DNA of 5,559 nt, taken from assembly GCA_030635485.1 (NCBI GenBank), contig DAOVYS010000193.1:1-5559 (forward strand). Direction: 5' to 3'. Origin of the DNA: Pseudomonadota bacterium. GTDB lineage: Bacteria > Desulfobacterota > Desulfobulbia > Desulfobulbales > DAOVYS01. The translations under genes and the position numbers were made by a program. Below are positions 1 to 5,559 of this stretch, piece by piece. How positions within the stretch are numbered: position 1 is the first letter of the stretch; every line of letters begins with the position of its first letter. Below the pieces are notes generated by a model. That model was not told the origin of the DNA. It worked only from the letters and a program-made list of their open reading frames with translations, and ran no database searches.

Positions 1-907
1 CCCATTCATAAGAGAGAAAAGTAATATCCCCAATGACCCTGTTCAATGAAGTTGCGTTTTGTTCTCCCACCAACAGCTTTAGGATTGAAAAATCCTTGTC
101 CCGAGGATAGATCAACCGCGGATTCTCATCCTCAATTCCCGCCAGTTTCGCGGCAAGCATCACCGCGTCTGTAAAATTCCCAAACTCATCCACAAGCCCA
201 AGCGCCTTGGCCTGTTGCCCTGAAATAATCCGGCCGTCGGCAAGCTCTTTCACTTCTTCAATAGAAAGAGAACGACTTTCGGAAATCGCTGCTATAAATT
301 GTTCGTGAACGCTCTCCACAAGCGCCTGAAGCATCCTGCGCTCTTCCTCGGTCATTGGACGATGAGGAGAACCTACATCTTTCAGTTTGCCGCTTTTAAC
401 GACCTGACTCTTATAACCAATTTTCCCGAACAGCTCCTCAAGGTCGGCAAACTTGAAAATAACCGACATGCTGCCGGTCAAAGTTCCCGGACTGGCAAGG
501 ATACGTTCAGCCCCGAGAGCTGCGTAGTAACCGCCGGAAGCGGCCACGGATCCCATTGACGCAATAACCGGTTTAATCTTGTTTGTCCGCTTCAGCTCAG
601 TAAATATCTCCTGAGATGCCCCAACAGCCCCTCCCGGACTGTCCACCCGAAGCACAATCGCCTTAACAGCTGAATTGTGCCGAAAATCGGAAATAATTTT
701 AACGACCTTTTCCGGGGAAAAAATCACCCCTTTAAGTTCGACAATTCCTATTCCGGTCTTATTGCTGAACATACGGTCAGCAGCGGCCGGGCCGGACAAT
801 ATAGAAAAGAAATAGGTTATTCCGCCCAAGAACAAAACAGACAACCCTGCAAGGATAATAAGCCCAAGCAGAACGGGATGATCTCGGAGGAATAACCTAT
901 TGGACAT
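1..907 (-). CDS. sppA: Signal peptide peptidase SppA, 36-kDa type (3' end cut by window edge)
   Basis: Membrane-anchored serine protease (peptidase family S49) that degrades signal peptides left in the membrane after protein export. 302 residues are visible before the window ends without a stop. Residues about 12-36 form one hydrophobic anchor, and the rest would be the catalytic domain outside the cytoplasm. The motif DSPGG is at 89-93. The nucleophile is Ser124 in AASGGYY, and the general base is Lys176 in GKLKDVGSP. Their 52-residue spacing equals that of B. subtilis SppA (S147/K199), so the Ser-Lys dyad is intact. Short SppA proteins are usually about 290-330 residues, so only a short C-terminal piece should be missing. 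The ATG at 907 is the only common start codon between the rpsA stop and the membrane anchor. No clear Shine-Dalgarno precedes it; GGCAAG, 14 bases upstream, is the nearest purine-rich stretch. It starts 39 bp after rpsA and probably shares its transcript. Family assignment is secure. Confidence 0.95.
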   Translation of the reverse strand, partial: MSNRLFLRDHPVLLGLIILAGLSVLFLGGITYFFSILSGPAAADRMFSNKTGIGIVELKGVIFSPEKVVKIISDFRHNSAVKAIVLRVDSPGGAVGASQEIFTELKRTNKIKPVIASMGSVAASGGYYAALGAERILASPGTLTGSMSVIFKFADLEELFGKIGYKSQVVKSGKLKDVGSPHRPMTEEERRMLQALVESVHEQFIAAISESRSLSIEEVKELADGRIISGQQAKALGLVDEFGNFTDAVMLAAKLAGIEDENPRLIYPRDKDFSILKLLVGEQNATSLNRVIGDITFLSYEW

Positions 908-946
908 ATCTAAAAAATATATCTTGCCGAATAAAACTACGGCCCT

Positions 947-2776
947 TTATTCCCCGGCATCCTCAGAGCCGGACTTTTCTTCCGACTCCACAGACTCCGA
1001 CTTGGCCTCAGCGGCATCCTCAGAGCCAGTCTCTTCCTCCGGCTCCACAGACTCCGACTTGGCCTTAGCCTGTTTTAAAAGATCGCCGATTGTAGAAGGT
1101 CCGTTGTTCGCCGCCTTTTTCTTATAATCCGTCAGACTCCCTTCTTCCGTGCCTTCAGTCAGGGCCTTGATGGAGAGTCCGATTTTCCTGTCCTTGGCGG
1201 ACACATTGATAACCTTGGTCTTAAGGGTATCGCCGACATTGAAAAGGCCGACAGGTGTCTTGACTTTTTCTTTACTGATTTCCGAAACATGAACAAGACC
1301 TTCAATCCCCTCTTCCACCTCGACAAAAATACCGAAATCGGTCACATTTGTGATTTTGCCTTCCACGGAGGCGCCGGCAGGATATTTTTCAACAACAGCC
1401 TGCCATGGATCAGGTTCAAGCTGCTTGATTCCGAGAGAGAAGCGTTCATTTTCACGATCGATCTTTAAGACCACAGCCTGAATAGTCTGCCCCTTTGAGT
1501 ACTTCTCGGAGGGGTGCTTGATCCGCTCGGTCCAGGAAAGATCGGAGACATGAATCAAGCCGTCTATACCCTCTTCAATCCCGATGAATATACCAAAATC
1601 AGTAATATTCTTTATCTTGCCCTCTATGACCGATCCAACAGGATAATTTTCAACAACCAGATCCCACGGGTTGGGCTGAAGCTGTTTTATCCCGAGAGAT
1701 ATACGTTTTGCATCAACATCCACGTTAAGCACTTCAACTTCCGCCTCTTCCCCGACAGACACTATCTTGGAAGGATGTCTCATCTTCTTTGACCAGGACA
1801 TCTCAGAGACATGGATCAGTCCCTCAACACCCTGCTCAAGCTCGGCAAATACGCCATAGTCGGTGATGCTCACGACCTTGCCGGTCGTCCTGGAACCTAC
1901 CGGGTAACGATCTGCAACCGAGGACCATGGATCCGGGTTAAGCTGTTTGACACCCAGAGAGACCTTGTCGGTTTCTTTGTCAAATTTAAGTATCTTGACC
2001 TCGGTTTCTTCACCAACCTTGAAAAGTTTGGAGGGATGCGACACCCTGCCCCAGGAGAGATCGGTTATATGGCACAGACCGTCCAATCCACCCAGATCTA
2101 TAAAAATCCCATAATCCGTGATGTTGGTGATCACGCCTTTAACCACGGCGCCTTCCTCAAGAGTGGACCGCATCTTCTCGCGCAGCTTGTTACGCTCTTC
2201 TTCCAGAATCGAACGGCGGGATATAACCACATTGTTCCGTTTGCGGTTATATTTCAGGATCTTAAAGTCGAATGACTGACCTATCAGGTTGTCCAGATCC
2301 TTAACCGGCCTCAGGTCAATCTGGGAGTACGGCAGAAAGGCCGGTACGCCGATATCCACGGACAGGCCGCCTTTTACACGATTTTCTATCTTGCCGCGAA
2401 TGGTTCCGTCTTCCTCCTGAATCTTGGCAATTTCTTCCCATACCTTGATGCCGATCGCCTTTTCCCTGGACAGACGCAATCCACCTTCCGCTTCCCGTTT
2501 CTCAACGAAAAGATCAAAGGTGTCACCGACCTGAATTTCGACTTCTTCACCATCGTTTCTGAACTCGCGAATCGGGATCAGGCTTTCCGATTTATCCCCG
2601 ATGTCCATCATAACCATTCCGTCGGTTAGTCCGACAACCGTACCGAGAACAACCTCACCAACCTTTACGACCTTTACGGTGTCATCAAAAAGCTCGGCAA
2701 AGCTCATCTCGGCAACGTCGGATTCGGGAACGCCGCTGTTCATCTCTTCCATCTTGTTTGTTTCGTTATTTTCCAT
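947..2776 (-). CDS. rpsA: 30S ribosomal protein S1
   Basis: RNA-binding protein of the small ribosomal subunit that captures and unfolds mRNA during initiation. The 609-residue product has six S1 (OB-fold) repeats at about 38-103, 122-188, 208-277, 293-364, 380-451 and 467-536. Repeats 3-6 are the clearest and carry the pattern G-x-V-x-x-I-T-D-[YF]-G-[IV]-F followed by G-L-x-H-[VI]-[ST]-[DE]. Repeats 1 and 2 are more diverged, as is normal because they bind the ribosome rather than mRNA. The number of repeats matches E. coli S1 (557 residues). The extra length lies in an acidic N-terminal leader (1-37) and a tail after residue 540 rich in Glu, Ser and Asp, the end of which is a tandem duplication. 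The ATG at 2776 is supported by an AGGAGG ribosome binding site 10 bases upstream. A likely promoter lies in the gap before it, and sppA follows after 39 bp. Confidence 0.98.
   Translation of the reverse strand: MENNETNKMEEMNSGVPESDVAEMSFAELFDDTVKVVKVGEVVLGTVVGLTDGMVMMDIGDKSESLIPIREFRNDGEEVEIQVGDTFDLFVEKREAEGGLRLSREKAIGIKVWEEIAKIQEEDGTIRGKIENRVKGGLSVDIGVPAFLPYSQIDLRPVKDLDNLIGQSFDFKILKYNRKRNNVVISRRSILEEERNKLREKMRSTLEEGAVVKGVITNITDYGIFIDLGGLDGLCHITDLSWGRVSHPSKLFKVGEETEVKILKFDKETDKVSLGVKQLNPDPWSSVADRYPVGSRTTGKVVSITDYGVFAELEQGVEGLIHVSEMSWSKKMRHPSKIVSVGEEAEVEVLNVDVDAKRISLGIKQLQPNPWDLVVENYPVGSVIEGKIKNITDFGIFIGIEEGIDGLIHVSDLSWTERIKHPSEKYSKGQTIQAVVLKIDRENERFSLGIKQLEPDPWQAVVEKYPAGASVEGKITNVTDFGIFVEVEEGIEGLVHVSEISKEKVKTPVGLFNVGDTLKTKVINVSAKDRKIGLSIKALTEGTEEGSLTDYKKKAANNGPSTIGDLLKQAKAKSESVEPEEETGSEDAAEAKSESVESEEKSGSEDAGE
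950..1063 (-). repeat. Two 57-bp tandem copies coding the acidic tail of S1
   Basis: Two head-to-tail copies, 1007-1063 and 950-1006, encode residues 572-590 and 591-609, so the protein ends exactly at the end of the second copy. Each 19-residue unit starts AKSESVE and ends GSEDA(A/G)E. By direct comparison 49 of 57 bases match. Both flanks of the unit are conserved at the DNA level, which points to a fairly recent in-frame duplication. The unit is rich in Glu and Ser and is probably disordered. Confidence 0.9.
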
Positions 2777-2786
2777 TGTGACAACT

Positions 2787-2792
2787 CCTCCT
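2787..2792 (-). promoter_or_regulatory. Shine-Dalgarno site of rpsA
   Basis: On the minus strand AGGAGG lies 10 bases before the rpsA ATG, inside a longer purine run (GGAAGGAGGAG). It is by far the best ribosome binding site in the window and fixes the rpsA start. E. coli rpsA lacks a strong Shine-Dalgarno, so this organism appears to start S1 translation in a more conventional way. Confidence 0.85.
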
Positions 2793-2812
2793 TCCTCATA
2801 TTAGATCGAGCC

Positions 2813-2841
2813 TATATACCAGAGACCACGTCCGAATACAA
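2813..2841 (-). promoter_or_regulatory. Probable sigma70-type promoter for rpsA-sppA
   Basis: On the minus strand a -35-like TTGTAT (2836-2841) is followed after exactly 17 bases by a -10-like TATATA (2813-2818). TGG directly before the -10 gives an extended -10 (TGn). The bases just upstream of the -35 are A-rich (CAAAAGAAATA). Transcription would begin near 2806, leaving a leader of about 30 bases that contains the AGGAGG site. The -35 matches consensus only in TTG and the -10 in four of six bases, so the call rests on spacing, extended -10 and position. Confidence 0.5.
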
Positions 2842-2889
2842 CTATTTCTTTTGCACTCAGGCGGCACATTTATCTTTTTTTGTTGTATT
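2835..2889. promoter_or_regulatory. Spaced 8-bp inverted repeat overlapping the rpsA -35 region
   Basis: GTTGTATT at 2882-2889 and its exact complement AATACAAC at 2835-2842 are separated by 39 bases. The promoter-proximal arm covers the proposed -35 hexamer of rpsA. It could be a pair of operator half-sites, but the wide spacing and short arms make chance a real possibility. It lies upstream of the predicted transcript start, so it would act as DNA rather than as an rpsA leader hairpin, although a bioF read-through transcript would include it. Confidence 0.25.
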
Positions 2890-2914
2890 GCACACCAACT
2901 CATTTATTTTCATA

Positions 2915-2956
2915 ACATTCCTAATTCGTAATTCATAATTCCGAATTCCTAATTTT
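2915..2956. repeat. AATTC repeats with a 7-bp period at the 3' end of bioF
   Basis: On the plus strand the units TAATTCG, TAATTCA, TAATTCC and GAATTCC follow one another without a gap at 2922-2949. A degenerate unit lies on each side (ACATTCC at 2915-2921 and TAATTTT at 2950-2956). The array runs over the bioF stop codon (2949-2951) into the gap before rpsA. It has no GC-rich stem and does not look like an intrinsic terminator. Confidence 0.75.
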
Positions 2957-4139
2957 TTTCAAGCATCAGTCGATTGTATACCTCGGCAACCACATCCGCG
3001 GTATCAATTATGACCTGATCGGAGTGATGAAGCGTTACCGAAAACCTGAGCCTAGCCGTGCCCCTGGGAACAGTGGGCGGCCTGACCGGTGTGGCAAAGA
3101 TGCCCTTTTTCCTCAGATCAGCGGCAAATTCGAGCGCGACGTTACTGTCACGCACGAGTAGAGGCACTATCTGGGAAGGACCAAAATCCTGATTCAATCC
3201 GGCCTGTTGGAGGATCTTCTTGAAAAGCGTGGCCTTTTTGTGAAGAGCGCTTCGCATTTTCCGATCCTCCCTTACAACAGAGATCGCCGCCAGAGAGGCT
3301 CCGATCACGGCCGGAGGCAAGGCGGTTGAATAGATAAACGTCCTGGCACGATTAACAAGGTACCTGACCATTTCCTCTGAAGCAGCAACATACGCACCAT
3401 AGCTTCCAAGCGCTTTTCCAAAGGTCCCCATGGAGATATCAACATGATCGGCTACCCCATCCTCCTCGATCACTCCCCCGCCGCTTCTACCAAACACCCC
3501 GGTGGCATGCGCCTCATCGACCATTAATATAAAGGAATAACAGCTCTTTAATTCTATCAGTCTCTTTAATGGACAGCGATCACCGTCCATGCTGTAGATT
3601 GATTCCACGACAACGAGGGCCTGTTGAAAGTTTCCGCGATGTTTTTCAAGGCATTCTTCAAGATGGTTCAGATTATTATGGCGGAAACGGATAAGTCTGG
3701 CGCCCGACAGGAGGCACCCGTCGTAGATGCTTGCGTGGTTGAGGCGGTCTGAAAAGATCACATCGCCTCTGCCCGCCAAGGCCGGAATTACCCCGGTATT
3801 GGCAAGATATCCCGCCCCGAATAAAAGGGCCGATTCCTTTCCCTTGAACCTGGCCACCTCCGCCTCCAGATGGTGATGGATCTCAAGGTCTCCGCTCATG
3901 AGTCTGGCGGCTCCGGATCCTGCGCCGAACGAATCAAGAAACCGCCTGCTATTCTCAATTACCGACTGATGCAGAGTCAGGGCCAGATAATCATTTGAGG
4001 AAAAATCGAGTAGCGGTGGAAGAGATTCCGGCATCCCGGGCAGCCGAATACGGCCACCAGGGATCCTCTGAATCGGCATCAATTCCCTTAAATTGCCTGC
4101 CGCTTTCCGCTCATTCAGCCAGCAGGTCAGGCCGTCCAT
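2949..4139 (-). CDS. bioF: 8-amino-7-oxononanoate synthase (BioF)
   Basis: Cytoplasmic PLP enzyme of the alpha-oxoamine synthase family that condenses a pimeloyl thioester (acyl carrier protein or CoA) with L-alanine and releases CO2, giving 8-amino-7-oxononanoate for biotin. The 396-residue length is close to E. coli BioF. Visible family features are FSSNDYL (46-52), the stretch GAGSGAARLMSG (72-83), His135 in LNHASIYDG, which stacks on the cofactor, Ser183, Asp208 and His211 in DEAHATG, and Lys242 in GTFGKALG, which forms the Schiff base. All expected catalytic residues are present. The N-terminus aligns with the family from the first residues, supporting the ATG at 4139, which lies inside the end of bioB (13-bp overlap). 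The local Shine-Dalgarno is weak (GAAAGAGAT just upstream), so coupling to bioB translation is likely. The paralogue 2-amino-3-ketobutyrate ligase is a less likely alternative given the adjacent bioB. Confidence 0.93.
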   Translation of the reverse strand: MDGLTCWLNERKAAGNLRELMPIQRIPGGRIRLPGMPESLPPLLDFSSNDYLALTLHQSVIENSRRFLDSFGAGSGAARLMSGDLEIHHHLEAEVARFKGKESALLFGAGYLANTGVIPALAGRGDVIFSDRLNHASIYDGCLLSGARLIRFRHNNLNHLEECLEKHRGNFQQALVVVESIYSMDGDRCPLKRLIELKSCYSFILMVDEAHATGVFGRSGGGVIEEDGVADHVDISMGTFGKALGSYGAYVAASEEMVRYLVNRARTFIYSTALPPAVIGASLAAISVVREDRKMRSALHKKATLFKKILQQAGLNQDFGPSQIVPLLVRDSNVALEFAADLRKKGIFATPVRPPTVPRGTARLRFSVTLHHSDQVIIDTADVVAEVYNRLMLEKN

Positions 4140-5059
4140 ATCTCTTTCATGTCCCTGACAAAAGTGAGATCATCTTCGGGCGGCCGGCCCTTGCGTGTAA
4201 GATATCCACCTATCATCAGACCATCCGCGCCGGCCATAAAGGCCATTCCAAGAAAATCACCCAGCACAGCCTCCCTGCCTGCAGCCAACCGGATAGATCC
4301 CCCTTTAAGAATCAGCCGAAACAGGGCAATGGCCTTCAATATCTCGACCACTGCAGGACGACCGGCGTGCGTTAGAGGGGTTCCGGCACTGGGAATCAGG
4401 ATATTGAGAGGCACAGAGTCCACTTCGCACTCTTTTAAGGTCATGGCCATGGAAACACGGTCATCCTCACTCTCGCCAAGGCCGAAGATCCCTCCTGCGC
4501 AGACCTCGAGCCCGGCCTCCCGGGCTGCGGAAATCGTATCAATGCGGTCAGCAAAAGAATGGGTTGTCACTATGTTGGGGAAAAATTCCTTTGACGTCTC
4601 AATATTGTGATGATATCTCGACAGTCCGGCATCCTTTAAAAGTTCAAGATCACGACGGTTCATGATACCCAGGGAGGCGCACACCTTGATCCGCACATGG
4701 CTCCTGATCTCTGCAACAGCGTCCGCCACAGCGGCAACCTCCTTGGGAGTCGGCCCCCGGCCGCTGGTGACAATGGAAAAATGGTGTGCTCCGGTCCGCT
4801 CCGCAATACGAGCGGCCCCCACGATCTCATCCACGGATTTTAAGGGATAACTCCTGGTATTGCTCCCGTAATGGGAGGACTGAATGCAGAATCCGCAGTC
4901 TTCACTGCAGAGTCCGGATTTGGCATTAAAAATACTACACAGAGAAAACTCATCTCCCCGCTGCTTTAACTTCATGCGCAGGGCCTGACCCATCAATTCC
5001 GTCAACCCCATTGCCCTGACAGCCTGAATATCGCTTTTGGAAAGATTTGATTTCTTCAT
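4127..5059 (-). CDS. bioB: Biotin synthase, radical SAM, with non-canonical auxiliary-cluster ligands
   Basis: Radical SAM enzyme that inserts sulfur into dethiobiotin in the last step of biotin synthesis. The 310-residue product has the CX3CX2C motif C51-C55-C58 for the SAM-binding [4Fe-4S] cluster. Of the residues that hold the auxiliary cluster in E. coli (C97, C128, C188, R260), the last three are present as C127 (KVCASLG), C187 (EVCAGGIFGLGE) and R257 (IRLAAGRE). The C97 position is Ser95 in HHFSIVTSG (codon TCC, 4775-4777). An additional Cys41 (SLCSIFNAKSG) occupies the E. coli Ser43 position. The substrate and SAM motif YNHNLDTS reads YHHNIETS (149-156). These differences look like a family subtype rather than decay, because the rest is well conserved. 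The start ATG at 5059 shares a base with the preceding stop (TAATG), a layout for translational coupling; only a weak AAGAGA precedes it. bioF overlaps its 3' end. Confidence 0.93.
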   Translation of the reverse strand: MKKSNLSKSDIQAVRAMGLTELMGQALRMKLKQRGDEFSLCSIFNAKSGLCSEDCGFCIQSSHYGSNTRSYPLKSVDEIVGAARIAERTGAHHFSIVTSGRGPTPKEVAAVADAVAEIRSHVRIKVCASLGIMNRRDLELLKDAGLSRYHHNIETSKEFFPNIVTTHSFADRIDTISAAREAGLEVCAGGIFGLGESEDDRVSMAMTLKECEVDSVPLNILIPSAGTPLTHAGRPAVVEILKAIALFRLILKGGSIRLAAGREAVLGDFLGMAFMAGADGLMIGGYLTRKGRPPEDDLTFVRDMKEIWTA

Positions 5060-5559
5060 TAATTTCTCTTAAACCCAAACACCCCGCCTTTTGACTTCGA
5101 GTCAAAGACAGGCGTACGGTTGCCCCGGCCGGATGAACGTTTTCCGGATTTTTGTTTCAACTTTAAAGGAGCAGGCAGCATCTGCGAGGCGACCTGTTCC
5201 CCTCCCCGGGATTCACGGCATATTCTATAAAAAAGATGCCCTTCCTGAAAATAACTTTTCCTCTTAAGCCATGAGGGCCAGTTATGGTCCTTCTCATGTT
5301 GCTGAAAGGCGGGGTAGTTGGTCAGAAGGGTTGTAGCTCCCTCGGCCATGGCCCTTTTGATATTCAGATGAGAAAATGTCGCACCAATATCCGCCCGCAA
5401 TTCCCGTGAAAACACAAATGCCTCCCTGCCCTTGCGTTCCACGGATATCAGCCCCCTTTCCGCCTCTGCCCAGGGCATCAGGATCAGGGCGAAAATCATG
5501 TGATCCGGAATTTGGCGGCCCTGTCTGTTCAGACGATCAATGGTCCTGAATGTATTTAA
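5059..5559 (-). CDS. Probable poly(A) polymerase (PcnB-like) C-terminal part, 5' end cut
   Basis: The reading frame is open from the right edge to a TAA at 5061-5059, giving 166 visible residues. The ATG at 5499 is internal, since the frame continues upstream without a stop. The segment TFRTIDRLNRQGR followed by a hydrophobic helix ending in MPW (about 4-30), then a helical region with NIKRAMAEG and LTNYPAFQQH, resembles the C-terminal domain of bacterial poly(A) polymerase I. That enzyme adds 3' A-tails that mark RNA for decay. The last 35 residues are Lys/Arg-rich and low in complexity, like the basic RNA-binding tail of PcnB proteins. The nucleotidyltransferase head with its catalytic aspartates is outside the window, so the call rests on pattern recall only. 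A related tRNA nucleotidyltransferase-family protein is the main alternative. The stop overlaps the bioB start by one base, so it likely heads or belongs to the bioBF transcript. Confidence 0.5.
   Translation of the reverse strand, partial: LNTFRTIDRLNRQGRQIPDHMIFALILMPWAEAERGLISVERKGREAFVFSRELRADIGATFSHLNIKRAMAEGATTLLTNYPAFQQHEKDHNWPSWLKRKSYFQEGHLFYRICRESRGGEQVASQMLPAPLKLKQKSGKRSSGRGNRTPVFDSKSKGGVFGFKRN
5090..5106. promoter_or_regulatory. Perfect 7-bp inverted repeat just upstream of bioB
   Basis: TTTGACT-TCG-AGTCAAA is a perfect inverted repeat with a 3-base centre, ending 30 bases before the bioB ATG, inside the basic tail of the upstream gene. In the minus-strand RNA it would give a 7-bp, AU-rich hairpin with a tight CGA loop. 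It could be a DNA operator or an RNA element affecting bioB expression, or chance in coding sequence. It does not match the BirA operator as I know it (TTGTAAAC-type half-sites about 15 bases apart). No U-tract follows, so it is not a terminator. Confidence 0.3.

Noticed and set aside
907..949. rpsA and sppA are in the same frame, separated only by TAA and 13 sense codons, so read-through could give an S1-SppA fusion
   Set aside because: Same-frame neighbours occur one time in three by chance, no read-through signal is visible, and fusing a cytoplasmic ribosomal protein to a membrane protease makes little sense.
1514..2275. Plus-strand open frames of 92 and 154 codons opposite rpsA
   Set aside because: They lie antisense to conserved S1 repeats, show no recognisable domain or ribosome binding site, and are explained as shadows of the rpsA codon pattern.
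2870..2960. A transcription terminator for bioF in the gap before rpsA
   Set aside because: There is no GC-rich stem followed by a U-tract on the minus strand; the T/A runs here stand alone or belong to the AATTC repeats.
3995..4850. Plus-strand open frames opposite bioF and bioB
   Set aside because: They overlap conserved catalytic regions of bioF and bioB on the other strand and have composition typical of antisense shadows (rich in Arg, Ser and Pro).
5060..5150. An RNA gene hidden in the low-complexity basic tail of the upstream gene
   Set aside because: Apart from the short palindrome no cloverleaf or other RNA fold is apparent, and the frame stays open to a stop that overlaps the bioB start as expected for a real coding end.
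5062..5160. A BirA-type operator upstream of bioB
   Set aside because: Only a loose GGTTTAAG half-site is visible, with no partner half-site at the expected spacing.

Overview
The window is an ordinary stretch of bacterial chromosome in which every recognisable gene lies on the minus strand. Read in the direction of transcription (right to left) the order is: the C-terminal part of a probable poly(A) polymerase-like protein (5559-5059), bioB (5059-4127), bioF (4139-2949), a 172-bp intergenic region, rpsA for ribosomal protein S1 (2776-947), and sppA for signal peptide peptidase (907 to beyond position 1). The outer two genes are cut by the window edges: the first lacks its 5' part and sppA lacks its 3' end.

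No marker gene fixes the taxon. A six-domain S1 of 609 residues, rpsA followed directly by a 36-kDa-type SppA, and a BioB of the kind I associate with obligate anaerobes together fit an anaerobic Deltaproteobacteria/Desulfobacterota-type organism. This is an inference from gene order and sequence style, not a measured placement.

The right half behaves as one transcription unit. The poly(A) polymerase-like stop and the bioB start share a base (TAATG), and bioB and bioF overlap by 13 bp. BioF makes 8-amino-7-oxononanoate, the first intermediate with the biotin ring-forming carbons and nitrogen, and BioB inserts sulfur into dethiobiotin in the last step. The middle enzymes (BioA, BioD) and the pimeloyl supply genes are not in the window. 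The left half is a second unit, rpsA-sppA, with its own likely sigma70-type promoter and strong Shine-Dalgarno site in the 172-bp gap. That gap also holds AATTC repeats with a 7-bp period and a spaced inverted repeat.

The most noteworthy point is in BioB. The Cys that holds the auxiliary iron-sulfur cluster at the E. coli C97 position is Ser95, while an extra Cys (C41) sits at the position of E. coli Ser43, close to that cluster. This resembles the recently described anaerobe-type (Type II) biotin synthases. A second point is a recent 57-bp in-frame tandem duplication forming the acidic tail of S1. I see no phage, insertion sequence, CRISPR array, RNA gene or unknown multi-gene system here.
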